A stretch of 64,000 bases of DNA, taken from contig NC_061771.1 of the NCBI RefSeq assembly GCF_022458985.1, positions 19,231,501-19,295,500 on the forward strand. The letters run 5' to 3'. How positions within the stretch are numbered: position 1 is the stretch's first letter; each line of letters starts with the position of its first letter. The position numbers were made by a program, and so were the translations under genes. This document shows, piece by piece, positions 10,284 to 24,300 of the stretch. Under the pieces are notes generated by a model. The model was not told where the DNA came from, searched no databases, and saw only the letters and a list, made by a program, of their open reading frames with translations. The stretch comes from Mugil cephalus (Eukaryota > Chordata > Actinopteri > Mugiliformes > Mugilidae).

Positions 10284-13200
10284 ATGTGCAAGGGAGGAAT
10301 GGCTCGCAAGAATGCCTCGACGTCGCTCCTCCAGACGCTCGTCCTGTCGCTGCTTTGCGCGCACTCACTCGGGCAGGTCTTCAACCTGACGCTGTCCGTC
10401 AAGGAGGGCCTGCCAGCCAAAACCATCGTTGGAGATCTGGGAGCGGGGTTAAGCAGACCGAGCACCGGGTTCTTCATCTCTGAGAGCAGGGACTCCTACG
10501 TGTTCCGAGACTTGGAAATAGACGCAGACACCGGGATCATCTCCACGGCTGTGATCCTGGACAGAGAGAGCAGAGATAAGTATGAATTTGTGGCAGCCAC
10601 CCTCACGGGGGAGATGATCAAGGTGAAAATAGAGGTGGAGGATGTGAACGACCATTCGCCCGAGTTTCCCTCTGAGGTGGCTGACGTGGAAATATCAGAG
10701 TTAAGCCCACCAGGGAGTCGCTTTCAGCTTGAAGGCGCCGAAGACAAGGATGAGGGGGAGCTCGGTACCCAGGGGTACAGGATCACAGAGAAGGAGATGA
10801 GCGAGTTATTCCACCTGGAGCACCGCAGTGGATCTGAGAACCACCTCAGCCTGGATCTGATCCTCAATAACAAACTAGACAGAGAAACACAGGACTTCTA
10901 CTCGCTGACAATTGAAGCCTTCGACGGTGGGATCCCAGCCAGGACAGGGACTCTACGGGTGAACGTCCACGTTCTGGATGAGAACGACAATCCTCCTGTC
11001 TTCAACCAGACTGAATATCACGCCTATGTGCGTGAGGATGCCCCCACGACGTCCGTTGTGTGTCAGGTGCACGCCATTGACCTTGACCTGGGCGACAACG
11101 GTAGGATCACGTATGAGATCAACAGGCGGCAAAGTGACCCCAGCGAAGTGTTCTCCATCAACGAAACCACAGGTGTGGTTTATCTCAACAAGCCGCTCGA
11201 CTTCGAGACTCAGGCCTTTCATGAGTTGATCATCAGCGCGAGAGACAACGGGGCACAGCCGGAGTACAGCAGCACTTTCGTGAGTGTGAAGGTGCTTAAT
11301 ATCAATGATAACAGTCCCTCCATCAGCGTGCTGTTTCTCAGTGAGACAGGGGACGCGGTGGTGTCGGAGGCAGCAGCCATTGGCGACTATGTTGCCCGGA
11401 TTTCAGTGTCAGATCCTGACTTTGAGGAGGAGAGAGTCAATGTGGAGCTTGAGGGGGGCGATGGGAAGTTTGTCCTGAAGCAGACCGATGATTTTCTGTA
11501 TGCTTTGTGTGTCCACTCTGAGCTGGACAGAGAAGAGACGGATCTGTATGAGCTGAAGGTGAAAGCCTCAGACTCTGGGAGCCCTCCTCTGAGCAGTGAG
11601 GTGGTCTTCCTCCTGAAGGTGTCAGACACAAATGACTGCCACCCCGTGTTTGAGAGGGATGTGTACACCATACGCATTGCAGAGGATGCCCCACAGGGGA
11701 GCTCCCTCATCCAGTTTCAGGCCCAAGACGCGGACGAAGGCGTCAACTCGGATGTCACGTACTCCATCCTGAGGTCCAACCAGGACAGCCTGATCAGCGT
11801 TGACCCACAGTCGGGCCTCGTCACCACGGCCGCGTCACTCGACAGGGAGACGCAGATGGAGGTGTGGTTCCTGGTGGCGGCAGTGGACGGGGGAGAACCG
11901 GCTTTGTCATCCACGGCTACAGTCACTGTGCTGGTGGAGGACATCAACGACAACGAGCCAGTGTTCCTGCACCAGCTGTACAACGTGTCCATACCAGAGC
12001 ACAGTGACCCTGGGAGCTGCTTTCTACAAGTACGTTGGAGGATAGTTAACATCAGGCATCAAAATATAGGATTTGTGCCGTCAGTGATATACTCAGGCAC
12101 ATACGTTGGTTTTAATTTTTTTCCTGGTTCTTTGCGATGGATAGTATCTTCACAAGCAGTTTTGGAGTGAATAAAAATAAATGAATCAGGAGGAGAAGTA
12201 GATGTGGTGTGGTTATAGTAAATATATAGTAAATTTTTAAATTTATAGGCTATAAACTAAACTGAATATCCATTTCTGTCACGTATCTGCAGGGCTCGAC
12301 TTAAGTTAAATAAAGAATTCATAATTAGGATGAACCACATTCACATCTTTGGTTCATCTCTGCAGAATTCTATAATTCTTCCTGACAATGGAATTAAATC
12401 ATCCTCAACATCTGGGATTTACAACTCGTCAGAGGATCAGTTTAAGTACAGTTGACAATAGTAATGGAGCAAATTGTATTCTTCTTTCTACAAAAAATAA
12501 TTGAGTCTGACATTTCTCGCATTTTTCATTTATCCATCATTGAAGTTAGATTGATATTAAACACTGCAGGAAGACAATCACATGTGCATCTGCTGCGTTT
12601 TCCATGCAGATCATCCGCCACGTGGTGCTCCCTCTTTCCCTCTTGTCTCGTCCGCCTTACGTCACATGAGACAAAAGTAGCCTTCAGATTGTTTGCACAA
12701 AGGCATCAGTGTTCCTCCTGAACGCACGCAATATGCAGCCTCTCCAGGCCGGCGCAGCGTAGCCTTGATATGACAGATGTGATGCCTGGTACCGCAGTCG
12801 TGCAGCCTGGCACAAACTGAAGCCCCGCTACAAAAGGAGTCTTATTTTACAGACTTTTTGTTTTTTATAAACACGAACGAGAGTTGAACTAGCAATGAAT
12901 TACAGTCACTGTTTTGTTTTGCACGAGAGGGTACAGCGCACCTTGATACAAGCAGCAGTAACTGGATTGACTGGGAAAGCATCCATGTCAAGTGTAATCA
13001 GACAGATGCAAATTAACCAATGTGTTTCTTTAAAGAGATAAATGAAACACGTTGTATTCTCAGTAGTGAAACTTTGCTTCCATTCAGACCTTGACCTATG
13101 TCTCCAACTTCCTCCGATCATAAACTGTGAGGTGATATATCTTTATGATGAGAACCTGAACACTCTCTCTGTAAAATGTACCTGCAGTCAGACATGAAAG

Positions 13201-16200
13201 GAGATCAGTCCGATCTAAGGTGTGTTTTTACTGCAGCGCTGGTCGTCTTTTTTTTTTTTTTTTTTTTTCCACCGATAGTGCTCACCCTTTGATTGTGGGG
13301 ATTGTTTTTATGCTTTTATTGTGTTGACCTTCTCTGGCGGCGTAACGCTACTGCTATGATTCATAAAGGTGCCACGAAGGTTAAAAATGTAAAGGAGACG
13401 GTGCGCCGTTTAATAACAGACGCACGGGAACACTGTATCATTTTATGAGTCCCTGCGAAATAAAGTCATACATAGTTCTTTGTTAACTGAAGAGTAAAAT
13501 GTGAACGTTACACATGTGAAAACGGAGGAGGAGGCGCTTGAGACTTTTAATCTAAACAATTATTAAATTAATGAAAATAATCCACTGAAAATAGCAACTA
13601 TGTTTAGAATTGGATTAATTTACCAGGCAACACAATCTAATATGAGAAACTAATATTTTCTAATATTTGTCAAAAAGAAATTGAAGCACAACTTTCTTAT
13701 CTTAAAGTAGTAGTAGTACTAGTACTAGTAGTAGTACTAGACTCAAGAAAATCTGTATTACTTCTACACTGTAAAACGTTCCAGTCCCATAAAGTCATAT
13801 GAACATTTTTCGACAAGTGTTGATACTGAATTCAATTTAATAAGTTTTCAAATCTTAAACTTAAAGTCACCCATCGTCTGTGTGGCCAGTGTTAATTTAT
13901 TCATCATTTAATTCTCATGTCTTCAAGTTTTGAGTTGGAGAAACTGATGGGGGAGGAGGAGGAGGATGTGATATGATATGAATACTGGGAAATATAGTGC
14001 CTTCCATCATTTTTGCATTTTTTATTTTAATTAGAACTATTACTATGAAATGGAGATACCTTTGAAACAAGGCTCTACACAGAGGATTCAACTACTGTAT
14101 TACATCAGCAAAAATAAGCATAATGTACAGGTGAATTTTAGAGAAAGTTTCCCAACCAGGAATAAAAAGTAGCTGTTTTCAATGGGTCGCTTTTTAATTT
14201 AAACAGCCTAAATAAAATAAATGTGAAATTTCGGAACAAACCAGATGTTAGTTGAATCTGTCTGTGGTTTAGGTCAAACTTTAAAACTTGCCATTAGTCG
14301 TCAAGATGAAGTAGAAACAGCAGTGCTCCCGACTGAGAATGACACAAATGATATGAATACATTCGTATCGTTGGAAATGTTATGGAAATGTTAATATATA
14401 GTTAATATAGTGAGGAACTGTGAGTTCATTAGACAAGAGTAAATGAGTTTTCATTGGTGGATAATGAATGAGTTAATGAATGAAACAACCCAATAAGTTG
14501 TATTAACTCACAGAATCAAGTTGAATCAATAAATAATCATTAGCTATAAGTTATGAGTTATGAATTAGTTATGAGTTTGAAGGCAGCAGATGACATTTGA
14601 CATAATGAATGGAAATCATTCAAACGATCAGCACCACAAATGACGAGACAGAGAGTCCCGTTGCAATTCACAGCGGAAGATCATGATGATGTCAGTGGGG
14701 AATCGGATGAAAGTGAAAATGAAAGTGATTACGTCACTGCTCATGTAAAAAGTACACATTTAATCAACTTATTAAGTTACGTGATGATCACCTGTTGTTT
14801 TAGGAGAAACCCAGTCATGGCAGGATGATGCTCTATATGAACAAGAAGAACTCCTTCCACTCAGTAGGAGTTTGACATCCTCCTCATTAGATGTGTGGAA
14901 AAGATGTCTTAACCCATGCCCAGAAACAATAATGAAGATGGGACATTACCTACACACAGGTTGTTGAATAGTCGTTAACTACTTTGTTGCCCTTAAACTC
15001 TCCATACTCTCGTTTTCAGGTTGTCGCCACAGACGCAGACGGCCCTGACTTCGGCACGCTGCTCTACTCGCTCTCCGATGGCTTTGACAGACAAGACCAA
15101 CACCCCCTCTTCCAGATCCACCCACACACCGGAGAGCTGTGTGTCTCAGAGGACATCGATCGGGACACGGGACAGACGGTCCACGACATTCTGATCAAAG
15201 CTGAAGATCCGGTGAGTCGGCCGTTCCTCATGAGTGATTGACTCTGACACGCAGATAATAACTGTCTCCCTGCACCATTTGACCAAAACTTGGTCTCGTT
15301 CTGTTCCTTTGTTCCTTTCAGGGAGGCCTGAGCACTCAAACCTACGTGCACATTGAAATAGAAGACCTGAATGACAACGCTCCGGTGTTCAACCCTGAAG
15401 AGTACACCGTGAGCATCAGCAGCCATGCGCAGCCCGGCACAGAAATCGTCAGCGTTATCGCCACCGACCGAGACTCTGGCAGGTTCGGACAGGTCACCTA
15501 CGATATCCTTCCTGGAGACATGTCCAGCTTATTTGCACTGGATAAGCAAACAGGTGAGACATTAAGGTACAGCTGGTTTAATAGAAATGAGCAGAAATGA
15601 GGGATTTGGGAGTTTTTTAACTTCTGGAGCTTGATTTGCTCCATAAAGCTGCTGTGTGGTCTTTAATTACCTTGTGTGACTTGTCAGTTCCTGTGTTCCG
15701 GGATAAACAGCTACTTAGTTTGTGTAATTCCCCGTGATATGATTGGCAGCGTCACCGCCCAGCGGGGGTGATGCACAAAGCCCAAAAGCTTTAGATCCCC
15801 ATGTGGCTGAAGGTAAGATCAGATGTGGGCTCAGCCACAGGAAAATAACCAAGTTTATGACATATAACATTTTAAACTGTTTCCAAAAATTCTACCTGCA
15901 CATGAATCAGTTTCAGGAACAATCAGAAAAGACAACTTGATGATTTATTTATTTATTTATTTTTGTTTTAAAGGTGAAGAGTTTTTTTCTCACCCACGTT
16001 TTCTAGCTTGAAAGCCAGACTGACTCCCCCCTACCATTCTGTCATGGGGTTTCATTCTTAAGCCTTCTGTCATCACAAGCAACTGAACAGATTTTAAGTT
16101 GGGTCAAATTAGAAAATATAGTCAGAAAGAGTAAAAAAAAATGTGTACTTACTGCTACATGACATTTTTTAGACCTTTCCCCAACTTTTGCTTCTTTTTA

Positions 16201-18302
16201 AAAGAATATTTAATTCTGTTACAGCTGCAAATAATGATATTTTCATTATAAAATGTGAACCTGATATTAAAGAATAGTATAATAGTAATAGTATAAACAA
16301 TGTATAAATAATAAATGTATAAATTAATAAAAGTAAAAATGTCAATTTATATTGATTAATGAGTCTTGGTCCAATCTAAATTTTTCAAAACAAGACAAAA
16401 AAAGATAGAAATCCTTCATGAAGTAGGTGCTCATGAAAACATGACCCTCCTGTGGCTTGAACTTAACCCGAGCCCCTCTGTCCGTGCAGGGATGCTCTTC
16501 CTGACCTCCACTCTGACCCACCTGGGCGAGGCCGTCGTGAAGCTCTCTGTAATGGCTCGTGATGGGGACGGCTTGACCTCCGTCAGGCCTGCACAGGTCA
16601 CCATCAACGTTCTGCGCAGCGCTCAGGCTCCAGCTGTGTTCCAGAGGTCACGCTACACTTTCACGGTGCCTGAAGACGCCCCACTGGAGACGTCCGTGGG
16701 GACGGTGGAGGCCATCGATCCCACTGGTTAGTGTGCATCCACTCAGAAATCCTGTTAAACCACACGTTTGCACATTTCTAGATTATTTTAGGTAGATGCT
16801 CATGTTAATAATACGAAGTTCTCCTTAAAGTTACATTTAAACTTAGCTGTATGTAGCTGACTCCTATTGTTGTCGATTCAGTAAGTAACTGAGCTGATAT
16901 CCTGATCTAAATGTGTTCTATTTGTCACACTTAGTGCAGATTTAGTGCATTACAGCCTCTTATATTTGGCTCTCAGGAGTTTGATTATAGGCGCCGGATT
17001 CCGCCCACAGTTCACACAGACTTACAGACAGATTTACTCCAGCTAAACTTAAATGAACTCTTAATCTTAACATTTTTGAAAGAAAAAATAATAACAATTT
17101 GGGTGAAAACACTCACAGGAAGTAATATTTTAGATGAATAAGATGCATGTTAATAGAATAAACACTGTGAGCAGGTAGTGTGGGATAAATTAAATGATGT
17201 TAAAGGATTATCTTGAACAATAAAGTAAATATCGAACTCCGAACGGTTGTTGCAGAAAACCTGACAAAAACAAGAGGGCGGTCGCTGAAATCTCCCTCCA
17301 GACATGAAGAGGCGAGCGGTAAAGAAGAGCAGTTAATCTCTAATCTTCTTTAGCCACATGAAGACATAGCACATAATAAAAGGCCAAAGACAGTTATACA
17401 ATATCTGTCATAGTCCTCATCATGGATATACACATAGACCAGGGATTATTAAAAGTATTTATATTTTTATATGGTTTATTTTTATTATTTAAACGTTTGT
17501 GAAATTTATTGATCGCTGGCAAATGTCATTTTAAACCCTGGACATTATAATTTATGATTTGTGTTCTGGGTGATCTAACACTACGTCTCCTCTCTGTGGA
17601 GAGTTTCTCTTTCTCGTCTTCTCGTCTCTTACTCCACCGACCGTTTTCAACCCCTCTGCTACTCTAGACAGTCATTTAAGGCTGTGTAATCACTGAGCAG
17701 ATTAACGCTTCAGTTTAAAGCTGAGACAATAGAACTGAGCCGGTTTGACAGAGGTTGCCATCCCTAATCTCCCTGCCTGTTTCAGTGGTTTTTAGTTACT
17801 GTTGAAGTGCAGCCAACACTTGGAGGGGATTAAGTGGATCTTCTGACCTGTGCTGTAATTACTTGAAGTTGCTTACATGTGTGTCCGTGTGTAGGAGAAA
17901 GAGTGATTTGTGTTAGCATACAGGTACAATAGTGGGGTGTGCGATTCTCTACCTCATTTATATCCTATAACGGGGGTCTTCAACGTTTTTCAGGCCAAGG
18001 AACCTTTAACTGATGGAGAGATTAAGTAGGGGCCCCCTACCTATTGTATGTGGTCTACAATAAATTCAGCCTAGTGCTATTTATAAATATGGATTATTAT
18101 TATCATTTTGCATTCAATATAAAGCTATTTAGATAATACGCAGGTTCAAATATTTTTTTTTTTATTTCAAACATGTGCAGTAATGTTTTCTGACTCCATT
18201 TATCCCTTTACTAAAATATGTTAGACTCATGTTAATGTGTATTTAAAGACATTTTAATTTGTGGGAGAAAATGGTTGGAGAAAATTTAAAAATAAATAAA
18301 TA

Positions 18303-18347
<45 letters not shown>

Positions 18348-21300
18348 AGTAATAGTAATAATGTCTAATTGATCAAAGATGTTGCGACCCCTCTGCAGTA
18401 CCTTTGCAGATGAAGACCTATGTCCCTTTACATTTACCTTATTACATGAGAGCTGTTATTGTTTAAAGCTACAGTGCAGAGGTTTTCACCGCCCCCTTCT
18501 GGCAGAGAGGGGTATTTCTCAAACACTGTGGATGCTGGATGCAGTAGCCTGTGTGTCTACAGCATCTCAGTCTCTAATGTTATTTTTGAAGAAAAGACAA
18601 CTTGATTATTTATTTATATACAGGCCATAATAAGTTTTTCTCCATTTCCTAGCTTTAAAGTCAGACCACCTCCCCTTTACCACTAGTTTTTAATGTCAAA
18701 ACTAAATGTGTGCTTCAACGAATTGTTGTTTCTTCACAGCCGCCGTGGAATCTGTATCTTACCGTATCTCTTCTGGAGACCCTCAGGGTTTGTTCTCCGT
18801 TCACCCCAAGTCCGGTCTCATCAGCAACGTCAAACCTCTGGACCACGAGTCTCAGCCGTACGCCCTGCTGGTCCTCCAGTCCTACACCGACGCCTCCCCC
18901 GTCTACAGCACCACCCAGGTCAACATCACTATAGCTGACGTCAATGACAACGCCCCCGTCTTCCCAAAACGCAGCGATACCGTCACGGTGTCACAGAACA
19001 CTGTGCCGGGCACGGTGCTGTTCATCGCCCACGCTCACGACTATGACAGCGGTGCCAATGGGAGGTTGCAGTATTACCTGGAAAGCAGCACCAATGGCAC
19101 GTTTGTTGTTGACCTCAACCTCGGGACGGTTACATTAAATCAGAGCTTACAGACTGATCACCAGCACAGGTACAGCCTGGAAATCGTGGCTAAAGACGAA
19201 GGGGAGCCTTCCTTGAGCTCCACCTTGACACTCACAGTGAATGTGGACCGAACAGCTGCAGAGGACGGCCTGGCCTTCGAGACGTTGGTCTACCAGGTGG
19301 AGATTGGTGAGGGCTACCGGAAAGACTCCCGGGTCATCCAGGTCAGGGCGCACCGGACACGTAGCGCTCACATGTCCAACTCGGGCCTCACCTACTCTTT
19401 AGAGGCGGAAGCTGGGTTTTCTCCTGCTCCGTTTCGAGTTCACCCCAAGACCGGATGGTTGTATCTGTCCCACAACCTCGACTACGAGACTGAGTCCAAT
19501 TATCGCTTTCGGGTGTTGGCCACTGCCAGCGAGGCCTCACTGGCGAACGCCACAGCCACAGCCACCGTGATAGTTCTGGTGCTGGACATTAATGACAACG
19601 CCCCGGTGTTCAGCAGCGAAGTCTACTACTTCAGTGTGTCTGAGGGCTCGTCGCCACAAGGCCTGGTGGGAACGGTCAAGGGCCTCGATAAGGATTCTGG
19701 GAAAAATGGCCAGCTGTCCTACATCCTGCTCTCAGATGGCAAATTCTTTCGCATTAATTCTAAAACTGGTAAAGACGAAACATTTACAACGACAAGTGGA
19801 TTAGGTGTGCAGCCGTGCATCCTCATCTTTTCTCTCTCATCTCATATTTTTAGGCGAAATCATCAACTGGGTGGCGTTAGACCGGGAGCAGCACAGCCAG
19901 CACAGTCTGAAGGTGATGGTGACGGACCAGGGTCACCCTCGACTCAATGCCACCGCCACCGTTCACATCCTGATCACCGACATCAACGACAACGCTCCGC
20001 AGTTTACACACCTGCCGGCCACCAAAGAGCTGAACGTGCGGGTGAGAATGACTTCATCACTTCATCACTTCCTTTCAGACCACCACATGTTCTGTTAAAG
20101 TCTGAAGCTGCTGCCACTATGAAAAAGAAGCAGAGCGTAGATTTAAGCTAACCTGACACATGTGAATTAGTCCCAGTTTATTCTTGATTTCAATGGGCGG
20201 AAACCAGAATGACACTGGGGGGGGTGTCCCTGTTATCCCAGTGGAGATGAATATACTGTAGGAGTGGAAATGCAATTCCCCTACCTGCATTTCAAGGCAT
20301 ACATCTCTTCACTGCAGATCTGGGCTGATCTTCCAGCAGGATCCCTGGTGACAAACGTGTTTGCCAAAGATTTGGATGCAGGAGAGAATGGAACCGTTAC
20401 CCATTCACTGGTCACAGGTGAGGTGTAAACGTGCGTTTTGCAGTATGAGATATTTAATGTGTACCGTTGCGCACCAGTTAGCGATAAGTGCCTGAGTTTC
20501 ACCACCTTCCACGTTTCTGTTCGGCTCATTTAGAAGATGGGGATCTCGGACACTTTGAGATCGACGGTGACAGCGGAGACATCAGAACAACGCAGCTTTT
20601 TACCCAAAACGCTGAACCGTACTACACTTTGAAAATAAGGGCCAAAGACAGCGGGGCCGTACCACTAGAGGACACTGCAGTCATTCACATACAGGTAGGG
20701 GTGGCGCGTGCCCTCCAAATAATCACTGTGACAGGTTATAGAGGCACCTCTGCTACGAGGAGGCGTATTTGTCTGAGATTCAAATATGAGGCTTGAAATT
20801 TAGTTTAGGAGACAGTGAGCACAGAGATTTGCTTCCTGATGACAGTGAATTCAGAGGGAAAAGAGAATGAAAGCAGAGTCAGATGACAGATCCTGGCAGT
20901 GTGTCCAAGATCTTGGCAAGAAAATCAAACAGACTGTTCATGATTTACAAAATAAATAAAATTATATTACAAAGAAAGACTGGAAGAAACGACAAGATGG
21001 ACAAACAAGCAATACACGACAAAAGTTAAACTCATAAAATTCTTGAAGGAAAAAAAACGATAGCGGATAATTACTGAGGTCATGGATCAGAGTTCAGCTC
21101 CCACAGCTTTCAACACATCACTATTATATTAGGGTACATTTTTTATCACTATATCTACTTTGGTTCCAAAAAAAAAAGGTAAAGACATTCTCATTAGTTA
21201 GCTTTAAGTTTAGCACCCAAGCAAGAGATTTATGTATTAATTTATTTTTGTGGTAAAAATGTAATTTTTTATTTATTTATTTTTTACTCATGTCGATAGG

Positions 21301-24300
21301 AAGATATTTTCTTTTCTCAAGCTGAACCATGTGATTCTGATTGTGATCTTTTTTTCTTCATATATCAGTGACTTTCAGTGTTTCTGTACCACTTTAAAGC
21401 GGCCCTAAAACCAAACAAATGACATTCATGCTTTTTTCCCTTCAGATTCATGACCTGGAGGATCTGTACGGACGCTCCAACCAACAAATTCTCCGTCGTT
21501 TTTCAGTGAGGGAGGACACGGAGCCAGCGACAGTCATCGGCTCTGCCAGCGTTTCGGACAAAGGCAGGTTTCACTATTCCATCACTGAGGGCGATGGGAG
21601 CGTTCACTTCAGTATTGACGGCTCTTCTGGGGACATTTATGTCAACCAGCCGCTGGACTACGAGGCGGCCATGCAGTACTTTCTCCTGGTTCGTGCCGAG
21701 GATGTGGGCGCCCCCTCTGGTGTCAACGTGTCTGTGCTGGTCAGTGTGATAGTGGAGGATGTCAACGACCACACGCCCTGGTTCCCGGACAAACTGGTGA
21801 TGTTTGGTCTGAGAGAGGACGCTGCTGTGGGCTCACAGGCGTTTGCTTTTCACGCCAGAGACGCTGACGGGACCTTTTCAAACAGTGCCCTCCGCTACAC
21901 CCTGACCTTTGACCCCGAGGCCAGCGGGTCACTGTCACGCTTCCCCTTCCAGATCAACCCTTACACAGGGAGCCTGACCGTGACGGCACCTTTAGACCGC
22001 GAGAGCACCCCCAGCTTTGCCTTCACTGTAAGTGCCACGGACCAGGCCAAGAGGAAGGAGGAGCGCAAACAGGCGTCGGTGACGGCTCAGCTCTTCCTGC
22101 TAGACGTGAACGACAACCGGCCGGTGTTTGTGTCAGCAGACTCGGCTCAGGTGACGGAGGACGCAGAGGTGGGGAGTCTGCTCCACCATTTCGTGGCAAT
22201 AGACGGAGATCAGGGTGAGAATGGGGTCGTCTCCTTCTCCATCGTGGCCGGAAACAAAAACGGGTTCTTCACACTGGAGGAGAAAACAGGTATTCACAGT
22301 TTGTCTCTAAAAAGGAGATTTAGATTCTGAACAAAAAGTGGCAGAGCTATTTTTTTTTTGATGGTGTTGATTTGTTTGGATTGTTCACAATACTTTGGAA
22401 CCTTTATTGTTGTAAAAAGTTGCAGTGTACAATTTAATTCTTAGTTTGTAGTTTTATTGCTGTCACACATTCAATGCAATCCAGATGTTTTACTTCTGCG
22501 CTTTCCGTTTACAGCACCAGAATATCAGTCAGAACTGGCCTAAAAGTCTGAATGATCTACATTTACTGACTCAGAAATCAAGCCCACGAGGCCCCTTTCA
22601 ATCTTTATTCTCTCACCACTTTGCCATTTTCCGTAGGTCTCTTGTTCCTGTCGGCCCCTTTGGACTACGAGACGCAGCGTCTCCACCGTCTGACCATCCG
22701 TGCGGTGGACAAAGGTCTCCCCGCGCTGACCTCCACCCAGACTCTGACCGTGGAGGTTGGGGATGTGAACGACCAGACGCCTTTGTTCAGTCAGACCGTC
22801 TACAACGCCAGCGTGGCGGAGAACAGAGACCCAGGAGAACCCGTGATCAGGGTCTCTGCCACCGATCAGGATTCAGGTAAATATGATCAGATATTTATAG
22901 ATATTAATGGAATAGAATAGAATACAATAGAATAGAATAGTATAGAATAGAAGTACTGACATATATACAAAAGCTATTGATTGCAACAAAAGTAATTGAA
23001 TTGCAAACAGATAGGGATTGTTGGTTACTGTACATGACAAGATAATAAGCTAGTCTGTAGATGAGGTATAAGATGAGGCAGTACCCCTCCACTGTGCCTA
23101 GATGGCAGCACTAGCACGTGTCCTTGAAACCCCACCGTCCTCAAACCATTTAAATCCACATGTGACACGTAGAAATAAAATAAACCTCCCAAAATCCAAG
23201 CTAAGACCTTTTCTCTTTAAGCAGTAGTACGACAGTCTGTGCTTATTATCTTTAATGCATAGTCCCACATGACTAAATACAGCTGAGCAACAGCTCTCCC
23301 TGCCATGTTTTGGTTGAACCTCAGGTCTGCTTACAGTCAAGGTTATCACGAGGTTTTCTTTACTCCATTAGCAGTTTAACTGAAACCGTATCCCCCCGTG
23401 CGCTGTTGTGTCTTTTCCGTGCGCTCTGTTCATTGTGCATCCCACCAGATCTCATTCATCTGACCCCTAAATCTCATCCACAAATCTGCACATCATCCCT
23501 GTTTATTTTAACACACCGCGCACGGGGGCCCCCTAAGTCCCGGTCCGCCTGGTCATGTTGACAGTAGGAGTTTTTTTTAAATGCTGGAGGTAGAGGGAAT
23601 GTGACAGGAGGATCTGTACAGGAGGGGTGTTAATGGGAACTTACATTTTTTGGGGGTGAGAATTGTCCAAGAACAGCAAGCACACACCTCCTCTGGGAGA
23701 TCTGAAAGGTCCTCTCTCAGGATGATTTCCATAACTCAAGCCACCTGTGCCAATAGGCGCCTTGTTTTCATCAGTCTCTTCAAATCGGCTCATCTGGCAG
23801 CTCGGCTTCAGCTCAGCTCGCACTCAACACCGCTCTTATTTGATTATCATTTGTGCTGCTTTCTTTTTTTTTTAACACAAATTCTCACTAAAGACGAGCA
23901 TCATTTTTGGGCCTGTGTTGGCACCATAGTTACAGTCAGTCACAGGAGACGATCCTCGATTTCGCTTTGCTGATTTGTTAGTTGATCTGTCTTTAGGATC
24001 ATAAGAAGACAGATGCTATTTTATTATTTAGAGCAAAGTTCAGACCTTGGAACTCAGTTTATGGTGACATCTTTCACCCAGTCAGCTTAAATTAACAACG
24101 ATGTTAGTACACAAATGGGAACCACAAAGTGCACAAACACTTCGTAGACACAGTCTCCGTCAAATTCTAAAATTAAGAGTAGACGTCTTGCTCTGTGACG
24201 CATCTCGGTAGTCATGAGCGGTCACACGGCACGATTTTAAGACTTTAAAAACACCTTTTCTAGTCGCGTCTGGACCCAGTTTCATTGCAGAGCCACAGGC

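Noticed and set aside
12030-12170. Read-through of dchs2 exon 1 into intron 1 as a true C-terminus
   Set aside because: A good donor (CAA|GTACGT) sits at 12030, and joining to exon 2 completes a cadherin repeat (FLQ|VVATDADG). The extension has no cadherin character.
14640-14828. Short acidic open frame in dchs2 intron 1, loosely like the N-terminus of some transposases
   Set aside because: Only 62 codons, with no splice continuity, no downstream transposase domain and low-complexity acidic composition.
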